The notes: generated by a model not told the origin, from the letters alone. 54,346 bases of DNA from an alpha proteobacterium AAP81b (GCA_001295935.1 LJHX01000024.1:1-54346), one strand, 5' to 3'. Shown: positions 26,278 through 36,834, counted from the first letter of the stretch. Numbers and translations: made by a program.

Positions 26278-26664
26278 ATGACCCCGCTCGCGCGCTGGTA
26301 CGAATACGCCAAGGCCCATGACCATGCGGCGCTGTGGGAGATGCTGCATCCCGATGCCGTCTTCGAAAGCCCGGTCGTCCACACCCCGCAGCGTGGCCGC
26401 GACATCACCTTCAAATATCTCGCCAGCGCCGACCAGGTGCTCGGCGGCCCCGGCTTCACCTATGTCGGCGAATGGACGGGGCCCGACAGCGCCGTTCTCG
26501 AGTTCGAGAATGTCATCGATGGTATCAAGATCAACGGCGTCGACATGATCCGCTGGGATGCCGAGGGCCGCATCGTGCATTTCAAGGTGATGGTGCGGCC
26601 GCTGAAGGCGGTCAACATGCTGCACGCGAAGATGGGCGAGATGCTGGCGACGATGGCCGGCTGA
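26278..26664 (+). CDS. NTF2-like (SnoaL fold) protein
   Basis: The 128-residue protein has the NTF2/SnoaL pattern: an N-terminal helical pair (LARWYEYAKAHDHAALWEML) then HPDAVFESPV and four beta strands ending FKVMVRPLKAVNMLH. This small cone fold serves ketosteroid isomerases, dehydratases and ligand-binding proteins, and specific function cannot be read from the sequence. The start has a strong AGGAGG site. It lies 62 nt after the efflux operon on the same strand and may be read through from it. Confidence 0.75.
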   Translation: MTPLARWYEYAKAHDHAALWEMLHPDAVFESPVVHTPQRGRDITFKYLASADQVLGGPGFTYVGEWTGPDSAVLEFENVIDGIKINGVDMIRWDAEGRIVHFKVMVRPLKAVNMLHAKMGEMLATMAG

Positions 26665-26675
26665 GGAGCCGCGCC

Positions 26676-27761
26676 CTATCGCACCGGCACGAAGCGGACG
26701 ACGCGGCGTTCCTTGACGGTGCCGCCATAGATGGTGCCGTCGGGCGCCACCCACATGGCTTCGGCGCCGCTCGTCGCGCCCTTGTCGGGCTCGGGCTCGC
26801 CATCGGGGATGAAGGCGGTCACCTTGCCGGTACGCGCGCTGCCGATGCGGATGCCGCGTTTCCAGCCGGGGTTGAAGCCATAGCCGACGGGGGTGCGGCT
26901 TTCGCTGTCGGTCGAATAGAGCCGGTCCTGCGCGTCGATGAAGATGCCGCTCGGCCGGCCGAACTGCGTCCAGGCGTCGATGAACGTGCCATCCTGGCGG
27001 AAGATCGAGACGCGGTTGTTCCAACGGTCGGCGACGAACAGCCGCCCCTTGCTGTCGAGCGCCAGCGCGTGCGGTACTTCGATTTCGCCGCGCGCCCAGC
27101 CGGCGGTGCCGAATTCGCCGAGATAGCGGCCATCGGGCGCAAATTTGACGATGCGCGCCAGCCCCTTGTCGGGGGTATGGCCGTCGGCGACGAAGATCGT
27201 GCCGTCCCTGGCGACGATGACGGCATTGGCTTCGGTGAAATTGCCGGGGGCGCCGCCGGCGACGCCCTTGCTGCCCAGCGTCAGCAGCAGCCGGCCATCG
27301 GGAGCGAATTTGAACACCTGGCCGCCCCCGCCATTGGCGATGCGCGCGTCGGTCAGCCAGATATTGTCCCTGGCGTCGATGAAGAAGCCGTGCGGGAACA
27401 GGGTCAGGCCGCCGCCGAAGGCCTTGAGGAAATTGCCCTGGGCATCGAATTCCATGATCGGATCGACGCGGGAGTCGGCGCAGCTGTTGGCGCCGCAGCG
27501 TTCGGCGACCCAGATATGGCCCTTGCTGTCGACGGCGACGGCGCTCGTCGAGCCCATCCTACGCCCGGCCGGCAGCTTCAGGAAGTCGGTCTCCATCCGA
27601 TAGGGATTGGGATAGGCATTGGGGTCGGGAGTCAGCGGCCCCGGCGGCGGCAGTTTTTCGATCGTATAGACTGGCTGGCCGCCCGGCGCCTGTGCGAAGG
27701 CACTGGTGCCAGCGCCGGCGAGCAGCGCCATTGTCGCCACGATCGGTATTGCGATCCGCAT
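26676..27761 (-). CDS. Secreted NHL-repeat beta-propeller protein
   Basis: This 361-residue protein has a signal peptide (MRIAIPIVATMALLAG, cleaved near AFAQA). About six NHL-type repeats follow, for example GHIWVAERCG, NIWLTDARIA, GTIFVADGH, GRLFVADRWNNRVSIF and RLYSTDSES, giving a beta-propeller. It resembles periplasmic peptidylglycine-lyase-like or streptogramin-lyase-like propellers, but no catalytic set could be confirmed. ATG 27761 follows a GGGGAGA site. Only 24 nt separate it from the truncated oxidoreductase remnant on the other strand, so its promoter would have to lie within that remnant; its original upstream region may have been lost. Confidence 0.8.
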   Translation of the reverse strand: MRIAIPIVATMALLAGAGTSAFAQAPGGQPVYTIEKLPPPGPLTPDPNAYPNPYRMETDFLKLPAGRRMGSTSAVAVDSKGHIWVAERCGANSCADSRVDPIMEFDAQGNFLKAFGGGLTLFPHGFFIDARDNIWLTDARIANGGGGQVFKFAPDGRLLLTLGSKGVAGGAPGNFTEANAVIVARDGTIFVADGHTPDKGLARIVKFAPDGRYLGEFGTAGWARGEIEVPHALALDSKGRLFVADRWNNRVSIFRQDGTFIDAWTQFGRPSGIFIDAQDRLYSTDSESRTPVGYGFNPGWKRGIRIGSARTGKVTAFIPDGEPEPDKGATSGAEAMWVAPDGTIYGGTVKERRVVRFVPVR

Positions 27762-27785
27762 GCTTCTCCCCTCTTCGGCCGGGCG

Positions 27786-28790
27786 GGTTGCAATGCCTTC
27801 ATCCGCCTTGCCGCCGATGGCCGGGTCACCTTCGTCATGCCGCAGCAGGAAATGGGGCAGGGCATCCACACCGCGCACGCCCAGCTCCTTGCCGAGGAAT
27901 TCGACATCGCCTGGGACTGCATCGCCCTCGAGCACGCCCCCGCCGACGACCTGCTCTATGGCGGTCCGCGCAAGCGCCAGGGCACCGGCGGGTCGTCGTC
28001 GATCCGTGGCGGCTTCGTCCCCGTGCTGCGCCAGGCCGGCGCCGATGCGCGCGCACTGATCGTCGCCGCCGCCGCCAGCGGCTGGGGGGTCGACCCGGCA
28101 AGCTGCCGCACACAGGCTGGTGTGGTGTTCCACGACGCCAGCGGCGGCCGTGTCGATTATGGTTTGCTCGCCGCCCCCGCGGCGGCCCTGCCGGCGCCCG
28201 CAACCCCGGCGCCGCTCAAGGACCCGGCGAGCTTCCGGCTGATCGGCACTTCGGCGAAGCGCCTCGATTCCCCGGCCAAGCTGAATGGCTCGGCTGTCTA
28301 TGGCATCGACGTCAAGGTGCCCGGCGCCAGGGTGGCGACGCTCGCCGTATCGCCCGTGATCGGTGGCAAGCTGCGCCGCGTCGACGATACGGCGGCGAAG
28401 GCGCTGGCGGGGGTTCGCCAGATCGTCGTTCTCGACGATCTGGTCGCGGTGGTCGGCGACCATATGTGGGCGGCCAAACAGGGGCTGGAGGCGCTGACCA
28501 TCGAATGGGACGACGGCGCCAATGCCGAACTCGATTCAGCGGCGATCTGGGCGAAGCTGCGCGCCGATGCGGCGACGCCCGGCGTCGAGGCGCACCGCAA
28601 GGGCGATGCCGCGGCGACGCTTGCCGCCGCCGGCGCGGCGCGGCTCGAAGCGGCCTATGAAATGCCCTTCCTCGCCCATGCGCCGATGGAGCCGATGAAC
28701 TGCACCGTGCATGTCGAGGCCGATCGCTGCACCTTGTGGACGGGAACGCAGGCACAGACTCGCGCGCGTGCCGCGGCGGCGGCGGCGACG
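27786..28790 (+). pseudogene. Molybdopterin-binding oxidoreductase large subunit (IorB/xanthine dehydrogenase family), truncated at both ends
   Basis: The frame encodes about 335 residues of a isoquinoline 1-oxidoreductase beta-type subunit: NAFIRLAADGRVTFVMPQQ, EMGQGIHTAHAQLLAEEFDI, a GTGGSSSIRGG segment, SAVYGIDVKVPGA, and AYEMPFLAHAPMEPMNCTVH, ending in WTGTQAQTRARAAAAAAT. Full members are over 700 residues with a Tat signal. Here the N-terminal 40-60 residues are missing with no start codon in place, and more than half of the C-terminus is lost. At 28779-28790 the frame runs into an unrelated glycosyltransferase remnant. It is read as the remains of a deleted gene. Confidence 0.8.
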
Positions 28791-29260
28791 AGGTCAGCTA
28801 TGGCAAGTCACCGCCGGGCGGGGGCACCTGGCGGCAGGCAATGAACGCCGAAGTGCCGCTCGATACGCCGGAATATGCCGGCCGCGTGCATTTCTGCGGC
28901 CGCCTGCCCTATGCGCGTTATCTGTCGCTGCTGCGGATTTCGGCGGCGCATGTCTATCTGACCGTGCCGTTCGTGCTGTCCTGGTCGTGCGTCGAGGCGC
29001 TGGCAACCGGCTGCCTCGTCATCGGTTCCGATACGCCGCCGGTGCGCGAGGTGATCGATCCCGGCGTCAATGGCCTGCTCGTGCCGATGTACGATCCCGC
29101 TGCCATCGCCGCGCAGACCGCCGCCGCGATGGCGGATCGCCAGGGGATGCTGCCGCTGCGCCGCGCCGCGCGCGCCATGGCAATGGACCGCCATGCCCTT
29201 GATCGCTGCCTGCCGAAGCAGCTGGAGCTGGTCCACCGCGCGGCGGACCTCGCGCGCTAA
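28781..29260 (+). pseudogene. Glycosyltransferase (GT4-type), 3' fragment only
   Basis: The frame encodes about 159 residues corresponding to the C-terminal half of a family 4 glycosyltransferase: GDEVSYGKSPPGGG, VHFCGRLPYARYLSLL, VYLTVPFVLSWSCVEALATG, then VIGSDTPPVREVIDPGVNGLL and a C-terminal helix. The first half, with the acceptor domain, is absent, and the frame begins within the remnant of the oxidoreductase gene. The stop at 29258-29260 appears original. A product could only arise from an internal start (ATG 28841), so it is unlikely to work. Confidence 0.8.
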
Positions 29261-29277
29261 GCTGGCGGAGGGCCCGC

Positions 29278-29298
29278 AAAAGCGCCGGATGCGCCGGC
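29278..29298 (-). terminator. Rho-independent terminator of tRNA-Glu
   Basis: On the minus strand a hairpin GCCGG-CGCAT-CCGGC is followed by GCTTTT, 18 nt beyond the encoded CCA of tRNA-Glu. Confidence 0.6.
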
Positions 29299-29315
29299 TA
29301 ACCTTATGAAAAGGC

Positions 29316-29391
29316 TGGTGATCCCTACGGGAATCGAACCCGTGTTTTCGCCGTGAAAGGGCGACGTCCTAGACCGCTAGACGAAGGGACC
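29316..29391 (-). tRNA. tRNA-Glu (anticodon TTC)
   Basis: The 76-nt gene folds into a complete cloverleaf: a 7-bp acceptor stem (GGTCCCT with AGGGATC), D-arm GTCTAGCGGTCTAGGAC, anticodon stem TCGCC/GGCGA around loop CTTTCAC, and a T-arm with GGTTCGAATCC. CCA is encoded. The gene stands downstream of recJ on the same strand, a position common in sphingomonads. The disrupted region on its 3' side (27786-29260) may reflect recombination next to a tRNA. Confidence 0.97.
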
Positions 29392-29480
29392 GGCGGGGAA
29401 GAGGCCTGCTAATGGGCGGTGCCGGTCGCGTCAACCCTCTGGCGTTCCGCCGGCGGCGTTCACGACAACGCCCGCGGCAT

Positions 29481-31249
29481 TCAGGCCCAGGCGATGTCGT
29501 CGATCTCGATCTCGGCGCTGACCTGCCCCTGCCATTCGTTGCGATTGACGCGGCCGGCGACATGCAGCCGCCGGCCAGCGGCGCCGGCGAGCGCCGCCCC
29601 CAGCGGGCCGTCGGCGGCGCGCCAGGCGATGGCCTTCAGGCGCGCGCCATCGTCGCCCGACAGGATGACGCGGACATGGGCCTCGCCGACAATGCGCGCC
29701 TCGACGACGCGGAACGGCCCGGCGGCGACGCGGGGTTGCGACCAGCCCTGGCCATAGGGGCCGGCGCTTTCGAGCAGTTCGGCAAGCGCGATGCAGACGC
29801 CGCGCGGCGCCACCGCGGCGTCGCAATCGAGGCCGCGGACCGCGCTCGCCCGGGCGACATCGCTCGCGGCGAAGCTGTCGAGAAACGCCGCCAGCGCCGG
29901 CACGCCGCCGGGGGCCACGGTCAGCCCCGCCGCCATCGCGTGCCCGCCGCCGCCGACCAGCAGCCCGGCATCCTTCGCCGCCAGCACCGCGGCGCCGAGA
30001 TCGACCCCCGGCAGCGACCGCCCCGAGCCCTTGCCGGTGCCATCGGGCAGCAGCGCGATGACGATCGCCGGCCGGCCGAGGCGCTCCTTCAATCGCGCCG
30101 CGGCGATGCCGATGACACCAGGGTGCCAGCCTTCCCCCGCCACCACGGCGATGGCGCCGGCGCCGCTGCACGCCGCCAGCGCTTCGGCGGTGACTTCGGC
30201 TTCGATGGCGCGGCGGTCGAGGTTGAGCGCGTCGAGCTCGGCGGCGAGGCGCGCGGCCTCCTCGGGGTCGTCGGTGGTCAACAACCGGACGCCGAGATCG
30301 GCGCGGCCAACGCGGCCGCCGGCATTGACCCGTGGCCCGAGCGCGAAGCCGAGATCGCGCGCAACCGGTGGTCGCGTCAGGCCGGCGACGTCGCACAGCG
30401 CGGTGATGCCGGGGTTGCGGCGGCGGCGCATCACCCTCAGCCCCTGCGCCACAAAGGCGCGGTTGAGCCCGGTCAGCGGCACGACATCGGCGACGGTGCC
30501 CAAAGCGACGATGTCGAGCAGCTCGGTCAGCTTCGGCTCGGGGCGGCTGGCGAAGGCACCGCGTGCGCGCAACTGCCGGTTGAGCGCGACGGCGAGCAGG
30601 AAGGCGACGCCGACCGCCGCCAAATGGCCGTGCGCGCGCGCCTCGGAGCCTTCGTCGAGGCGGTTGGGGTTGACCAGCGCCAGCGCCACCGGCAGCGCAC
30701 TTGCCGCCTTGTGGTGATCGACGACGATGACATCGAGCCCAGCGGCGCGCGCCGCCGCCAGCGCGTCGAAGCCTTGCGTGCCGCAATCGACCGTGACGAC
30801 GAGGTCGGCGCCGGCGGCCTTCAGCGCCACCAGCGCTTCCGCCGAGGGGCCATAGCCTTCGAGCAGCCGGTCGGGGATATAATGGCTGACGGTGGCGCCG
30901 ACAGCGCGGAGATAGCGGATCAGCACTGCCGCCGAGGTCGCGCCATCGACGTCATAATCGCCGAAGACGACGATCGCTTCGCCCGCTGCAATCGCATCGG
31001 CGAGGCGCGTTGCGGCGCGTTCCATGTCGGTGAAGATGGCGGGATCGGGCAGCCAGTCGCGCAGGGTCGGCGCCGCCAGCCGGGCGAAATCCTCAGGCTG
31101 TGCGCCGCGGGCGCGGAACAGCTGGTGGAGCAGCGCCTCGCCGGACTCGCCGCTACCGCGGCCATCGAGGCCGTCGCCCGGCAGCACGCCGCCGCGCCAG
31201 TGCCAGGCATTGCCCAGCACCGACTCGGCGACCCCCAGAACATGTGCCA

Positions 31250-31250
<1 letters not shown>
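29481..31250 (-). CDS. recJ: Single-stranded-DNA-specific exonuclease RecJ
   Basis: The 589-residue protein carries all DHH-family motifs in order: FGDYDVDGATSAAVL (motif I), VDCGTQGFDAL (motif II), VDHHKA (the DHH triad, motif III), and the DHHA1 domain with GPRVNAGGRVG and VGGGGHAMAAG. RecJ degrades single-stranded DNA 5' to 3' in recombination and mismatch repair using Mn or Mg ions. Length is normal for the family. Its ATG overlaps the glpX stop by one base (TGATG), so the two genes form an operon. Confidence 0.96.
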
Positions 31251-32245
<995 letters not shown>

Positions 32246-32350
32246 GCGGGCTTTCCCTTCAGAAGTGCCGCAGGCTCTAGGCGCTGCGGCAGGGGGAGGG
32301 AAGGCCTCCCCGCCGGAATCGCCGCCGGAATCGCCCTCGCAATCGCTTGT

Positions 32351-33304
32351 TCAATTGTCGGCCATACGTTCCTTTACGATGGTGGCGACAATGGCGCTCG
32401 CCTGGCGGCGCGCCGGGCGATCGGGCGGCGTCGCGTAAAGTGCCTTGAGCAGGGCGCGATCCCATTCTGTCAGGTCGGTGGGACCGCTGCCGGCGGGCGC
32501 GCGAAACAGCCCGAGGATGGACAGCGCCGGATCGACCTTGCCGCGCACCGGCGCCTGCGACAGCACCGCCATCGCGACATGCGCGGTGACGGCGGATAGG
32601 CTGTAGCCGGTGGCGAGATCGACATCGACGAGCACCGTCACCGCGGTCAGGCTGATGCGCTGGTGGCTGGCGATCAGGCTCGACGAATAGCTGTCACCGA
32701 CCACCGCGTCGGGACCGGTCGGCGGCTGGAAGGGTGCCTCGCCGGCACCAACGGCGGTGGCTAGCGCCGTGCTCGTCGTCGTCATCGGGCGGCCGTTCTC
32801 GTCCTCGATCCGCCAGGCGTTCCACCAGCGCACCGGCAATGGCGCGGTGCGCAGCGCATCGCGGTCGACGGTTTCGACCAGCCGCGCCGCATCGGCGCGC
32901 TTGGCGAAGATGCGCGCCGCGACCTCGCTGGCACCCGTGGTGAAACTGACGACGATATTGGGCTGGCATTCGGCGCCGGCGACCCTGGCGCCGGCATCGA
33001 CGGCGACGCGGCGGATCTTTTCGGCAACGCGCGTCGCCAGCGCCGCCTCAAGGCCGTTGACTCGCGGGCAGAGGGGCGCGTTCCAACGGGCATATTGCCC
33101 GCCGCGCGGCGACGGCAGCACGGCGCGGGCGAAACTGCCGGCGATGGTGCGGATTTCCTTCTCGCGCAGGCCGGTGACGGTGATGTCCTCGCTGTCAGCG
33201 GGCGCGGCGGCGGCGGGCGGCGTCGCGGCCGGGGGTGCCTGACCCGGCGCCGGCGTGCCGGCCAGCAGCAGCGCGGCGCAAGGCAGAAGTCGGCGGGCGA
33301 TCAT
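32351..33304 (-). CDS. Exported protein of unknown function
   Basis: The 317-residue protein has a signal peptide (RRLLPCAALLLAG, cleaved before the Pro/Ala-rich stretch). The mature N-terminus starts with DITVTGLREKEIRTIAGSF, followed by a segment with two Cys (about residues 78 and 108). The rest is mixed alpha/beta with no domain I recognise. Similar proteins are frequent in sphingomonads next to unrelated genes. Its start overlaps the hom stop by 4 nt (ATGA), so it is co-transcribed with hom and lies before glpX. Envelope location is likely; function is unknown. Confidence 0.7.
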   Translation of the reverse strand: MIARRLLPCAALLLAGTPAPGQAPPAATPPAAAAPADSEDITVTGLREKEIRTIAGSFARAVLPSPRGGQYARWNAPLCPRVNGLEAALATRVAEKIRRVAVDAGARVAGAECQPNIVVSFTTGASEVAARIFAKRADAARLVETVDRDALRTAPLPVRWWNAWRIEDENGRPMTTTSTALATAVGAGEAPFQPPTGPDAVVGDSYSSSLIASHQRISLTAVTVLVDVDLATGYSLSAVTAHVAMAVLSQAPVRGKVDPALSILGLFRAPAGSGPTDLTEWDRALLKALYATPPDRPARRQASAIVATIVKERMADN

Positions 33305-34590
33305 AGATCGAGAATATGCAGCATTACCGGCGGCGCCGCCACCACCGGGCTCGCCGCCATCTGGGCGAGGCTGGCGAGCACATCGGCTTCGCGCGCCTGA
33401 TGGGTGACCATCGCGACCATCGCCGTCGTGTCGTCGCCGCCGCGCTGGATCAGGCTTTCGATCGACACGCCATGGTCGCGGAGCGCCGCGGTCAGTTCGG
33501 CAAGGACGCCGGGGCGATCGGCGACGATCAGGCGGAGATAGTAGCGCCCGCTGCGGGCCGAGGCGTCGGCGCGCGGCAGCGCGGTGAGCGCGCCGACAGG
33601 CATGCCGAACACCGGCCCCGGCTGGCCGCGGGCGATGTCGATCAGGTCGGCGACGACGGCGCTCGCCGTCGGCCCCTCGCCGGCGCCGCGTCCCTGGAAA
33701 AACAGCCGGCCGACGAAATCGCCTTCGACGACGACGGCATTGAGCGCGCCATCGGTGGCGGCAAGGGGATGCCCCAGCGGCACCAGCGCCGCATGGACGC
33801 GCTGGAACAGCGCGCCGTCCTCATGCTCGGCGAGGCCGACGAGCTTGATGCGAAAGCCCAGCGCCGCCGCCTGGTCGATATCGGCGAGCGCCAGCGCGCG
33901 GATGCCCTGGGCGGCGACGCCGGCGAAGTCGATCCGCGACCCGAAGGCGAGCGCGGCGAGCAGGCTGAGCTTGTGGGCGGTGTCGATGCCGTCGATGTCG
34001 AAGCTCGGATCGGCTTCGGCATAGCCTGCCGCCTGCGCCTCGGCGAGGACGGTCGCGAAGTCGAGCCGCTCGGCCTCCATGCGGCTGAGGATATAGTTGC
34101 AGGTGCCGTTGAGCAGCCCATAGACGCGCGCGATGCGGTTGGCGGCGGCGCCCTCGGCCAGCCCCTTGATGATCGGGATACCGCCGGCGACCGCGGCTTC
34201 GTATTTGAGCGCCAGCCCGCCCGCCTCGGCGTCGGCGGCGAGGTCGAGGCCATGATGGGCGAGCAGCGCCTTGTTGGCGGTGACCAGCGCCTTGCCGCCG
34301 GCGAGCGTCCGCCGGGCAAGCGTCAGCGCCGGGCCATCGGCGCCACCGATCAGCTCGACGACGACATCGACATCGTCGCGCGTCGCCAGTTCGGCGGCAT
34401 CGTCGACCCAGGAGAAGGGGGCAAGGTCGAGCCCGCGGTCGCGGCTGCGATCGCGCGCCGAAACGGCGGTGACGATAATCGGCCGTCCCGCGCGCCGCGC
34501 GATCAGATCGGCATTGGCGGCGAGCAGCTTGACCACCCCCGCGCCGACATTTCCGAGTCCGGCGAGGCCGATGCGAAGGGGTGGGGTCAT
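33301..34590 (-). CDS. hom: Homoserine dehydrogenase
   Basis: The 429-residue protein starts at ATG 34590, supported by a GGAG site. It has an N-terminal NAD(P)-binding fold (RIGLAGLGNVGAGVVKLL), the catalytic region with VTANKALLAHHG, GGIPIIKGL, GLLNGTCNYILSRM and the family signature around DPSFDIDGIDTAHKL. A C-terminal ACT regulatory domain begins near YYLRLIVADRPGVLAELTAAL. It reduces aspartate semialdehyde to homoserine for threonine, methionine and isoleucine synthesis and is probably feedback-regulated through the ACT domain. Confidence 0.96.
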   Translation of the reverse strand: MTPPLRIGLAGLGNVGAGVVKLLAANADLIARRAGRPIIVTAVSARDRSRDRGLDLAPFSWVDDAAELATRDDVDVVVELIGGADGPALTLARRTLAGGKALVTANKALLAHHGLDLAADAEAGGLALKYEAAVAGGIPIIKGLAEGAAANRIARVYGLLNGTCNYILSRMEAERLDFATVLAEAQAAGYAEADPSFDIDGIDTAHKLSLLAALAFGSRIDFAGVAAQGIRALALADIDQAAALGFRIKLVGLAEHEDGALFQRVHAALVPLGHPLAATDGALNAVVVEGDFVGRLFFQGRGAGEGPTASAVVADLIDIARGQPGPVFGMPVGALTALPRADASARSGRYYLRLIVADRPGVLAELTAALRDHGVSIESLIQRGGDDTTAMVAMVTHQAREADVLASLAQMAASPVVAAPPVMLHILDL

Positions 34591-34680
34591 GGCAGGCTCC
34601 GGCGGCGGTGGCAGCAAATGCGAGGCTCGCTCACAGCACCTCGCCAACCGCCGCGCAACCCCGGCCTTCGCACCAGCGCG

Positions 34681-35292
34681 TCAGATCATCTGTTTCGAAA
34701 AAACGATCGTCTGGCTGCCGCCGGCGGTGCTGATTCCCTGGACGTAGAGCGACCAGCCGTCGCCGCGGCGGACGCCGAAGATATTGACATGGTGAAGGTC
34801 CTGATAGGCGAGCTTGGTGAAGTAGCGCACCGCGCCGGCATCGTTGGTGAAGGTCTCGCCAGTGCCGTTGAGCTGGACGCCGAGTTCGACGCCGCGGTTG
34901 ATCCGCGTCGGATTGGCGGCGCGGGTCGGCTCAATATGGGCGCAGAACATGTTGTTCTTGTCGGCCGAATACATGAAGGCACACGAGGTCAGCTGGCCGG
35001 TAACCATGATGTCGGGGCCGGCGTTGGGCAGTTGCAGACCGTCGATCCCCGCTGCCAGCGCGTCGCGGTTGCGCATCGGCACGCTGACCGCATCGAAGAC
35101 GACCCCGGTTGCCTGATTGGCGCGTTCGGTAACGCGGAACATCGGATGGCGGTCGGTATTCGAAGCGACCACCGTGTCGATGGTGAACTCGGCGGCACCG
35201 GAAGTGCGCGACGCCGGGCTGACGATCGTGCTGAACAGGAATTCCCGGGTCGTCGGACCTCGCAGCATCCCGAGTGCCTCGCCTGGTGTCAT
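34681..35292 (-). CDS. Uncharacterised protein with a possible CNF1-like Cys/His deamidase core
   Basis: The start at ATG 35292 has a good GGGAGAGG site, giving 203 residues with no signal peptide. No family is certain. The segment TGQLTSCAFMYSADKN, then FCAHIEPT, places a Cys and a His 15 residues apart, each near strand-like sequence. This is the spacing of the catalytic pair in CNF1 and VopC, which deamidate host GTPases. The C-terminus HHVNIFGVRRGDGWSLYV also looks like the final strand pair of that fold. The match is by eye only. The gene lies in an apparent insertion between hom and the aminotransferase gene. Confidence 0.5.
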   Translation of the reverse strand: MTPGEALGMLRGPTTREFLFSTIVSPASRTSGAAEFTIDTVVASNTDRHPMFRVTERANQATGVVFDAVSVPMRNRDALAAGIDGLQLPNAGPDIMVTGQLTSCAFMYSADKNNMFCAHIEPTRAANPTRINRGVELGVQLNGTGETFTNDAGAVRYFTKLAYQDLHHVNIFGVRRGDGWSLYVQGISTAGGSQTIVFSKQMI

Positions 35293-35440
35293 CGCGCCTC
35301 TCCCTGCAGAATGTCGGCAGGATAGAATGTCGTTGCGGCGGTGCCAAGATTCCGCCGCGCCGTCCTTCGCGCACCGGAAGGCTTGCCGCGGCAGCGCCGC
35401 CACTGCATTCTGGCGGAGCGGGTAGCAGCGCGAGACCGAC

Positions 35441-35806
35441 ATGACCGACCGGGCGACCCCCAATCTGCCGGCGCGCGACCAGGACGCCACCATCGCCTTC
35501 TACGCGGCGCTCGGCTTCACCACCGGATACCGCGATGCCGGCTGGCTGATCCTGCAGCGCGGCGCCATCGAGCTGGAGTTCTTCAACTATCCCGATCTCG
35601 ACTGGTCGACCAGCAGCTTCGGCGCCTGCCTGCGGCTCGACGACCTCGACGAATTCTATGCAGCCTGCCGCGAAGCGGGCATCCCGGAGGCGACCAGAGG
35701 CGCGCCGCGGCTGCACCCGTCGCAACGCGAGGCCTGGGGCGGCCGACGCGCGGCGCTGATCGACCCCGACGGCAGCCTGTTGCACCTGATCGCCAACACG
35801 GACTGA
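35441..35806 (+). CDS. Glyoxalase/bleomycin resistance superfamily protein (VOC fold)
   Basis: The 121-residue protein has the single-module pattern of bleomycin-binding and related VOC proteins: NLPARDQDATIAFYAALGF, GWLILQRGAIELEFF, LRLDDLDEFYAACREAGI, and RRAALIDPDGSLLHLIAN at the C-terminus. Such proteins work as dimers, either binding glycopeptide antibiotics or catalysing metal-dependent reactions on small molecules. The usual metal ligands of glyoxalase I are not all evident, so a bleomycin-binding-like role is more likely. It is transcribed divergently from the CNF1-like gene. Confidence 0.8.
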   Translation: MTDRATPNLPARDQDATIAFYAALGFTTGYRDAGWLILQRGAIELEFFNYPDLDWSTSSFGACLRLDDLDEFYAACREAGIPEATRGAPRLHPSQREAWGGRRAALIDPDGSLLHLIANTD

Positions 35807-35949
35807 CGGTCCCGGTGTCGCCCGCAGGCTTCCGGCGTCCTTTTCGACAAGTCCGGGATTGCTGACGACGAACGACGCCGTAGCGGGGTGCCGCAAAATG
35901 GCGCGCGCCCCTAGAACGGCGGTAGATGGTCCTGCAGCGGAGTTCGCCG

Positions 35950-36834
35950 ATGCGCCTTGCCGATTGCCTTGCTGCCCTGGCGGCCTGTCTGTTGATTGCC
36001 GGCAACGGTGGCGCCAGGGCAGCCGATCCCCCCGCCGCGGCGCCCGATGCGGCCAGGAGCACGACGCTGGACCCGCGCGAGGGCGAACTCCGCCGCCACA
36101 TGGCCGAGCTGACGCGCGCCTGGGAGACGGGGGATCGAGCGCTCGCTGGGCGGATCTATGCCGACGATTTCATCGACATCGCTCTCGACGGCGCGCGGCG
36201 CGGCAAGTGTGAAGTCCTCGACTTCATCCTTCCGGCGGTGACGCCCGCGGCGCAGATCAAATTCGCGACGTCGGGGCATCAGTTCGTTTTTCCGGCGCGC
36301 GATGTGGCGCTGGTCACCTACCGCAATCGCGACTGCCGCCAGCGGCTGGAGGGGGAACGCTGCTTCGATTTCATGGCCAGCGAAACTTTCCTGCGCCGCC
36401 GCGGGCAGTGGCAGCTTGTCGCCGGGCAACAGTCGATGATCCCCGCCGATCCCGCGACGGCGCGGCGCGAAGTGCTGGCCATCGAGGCGGTGCTGCGCGC
36501 CGCCCAGCTCGCCGGCAATGCCGCCATCATCCGGGCGCTGCACGCCGAGAATTACCGGCTGATCCTCGCCGATGGCCGAATCATCCCGCGCGAGAAATGG
36601 GTCGCCGACGTCCGCACCGGCGCCTGGAAGCCCGACGCCATCGCCTATTCGGAGCAGGAAGTGCGGGTCAGCGGCGATACGGCGATCGTCACCGGCATCG
36701 CGCGATCGGACTGGCATGACAAACAGGGCGCGCCGCAATTCGCCCGCGAGCGCTACACCGACGTCTATGCCGAGCGCTATGGCGCCTGGCGCAAGCTTTC
36801 GACGCACCTGTCCTGTCTGGAAGGCGGTTGCTGA
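35950..36834 (+). CDS. Secreted protein with two tandem NTF2-like (DUF4440-type) domains
   Basis: The protein has 294 residues from ATG 35950; the upstream ATG 35926 would precede the signal peptide with non-typical sequence. A signal peptide (MRLADCLAALAACLLIAG) is followed by two similar modules: residues about 45-155 (RHMAELTRAWETGDRALAGR to the WQLVAGQQ strand) and 170-290 (VLRAAQLAGNAAIIRALHAE to WRKLSTHLS). Each shows the helix pair and strands of the NTF2 fold. Function is unknown; a periplasmic ligand-binding or isomerase-like role is possible. The stop lies 6 nt from the end of the convergent aminotransferase gene. Confidence 0.7.
   Translation: MRLADCLAALAACLLIAGNGGARAADPPAAAPDAARSTTLDPREGELRRHMAELTRAWETGDRALAGRIYADDFIDIALDGARRGKCEVLDFILPAVTPAAQIKFATSGHQFVFPARDVALVTYRNRDCRQRLEGERCFDFMASETFLRRRGQWQLVAGQQSMIPADPATARREVLAIEAVLRAAQLAGNAAIIRALHAENYRLILADGRIIPREKWVADVRTGAWKPDAIAYSEQEVRVSGDTAIVTGIARSDWHDKQGAPQFARERYTDVYAERYGAWRKLSTHLSCLEGGC

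Noticed and set aside
26334-28844. One long plus-strand frame covering the NTF2 gene, the NHL gene's antisense and the oxidoreductase remnant
   Set aside because: Only the part after about 27786 encodes a recognisable protein; the rest is antisense to the NHL gene.
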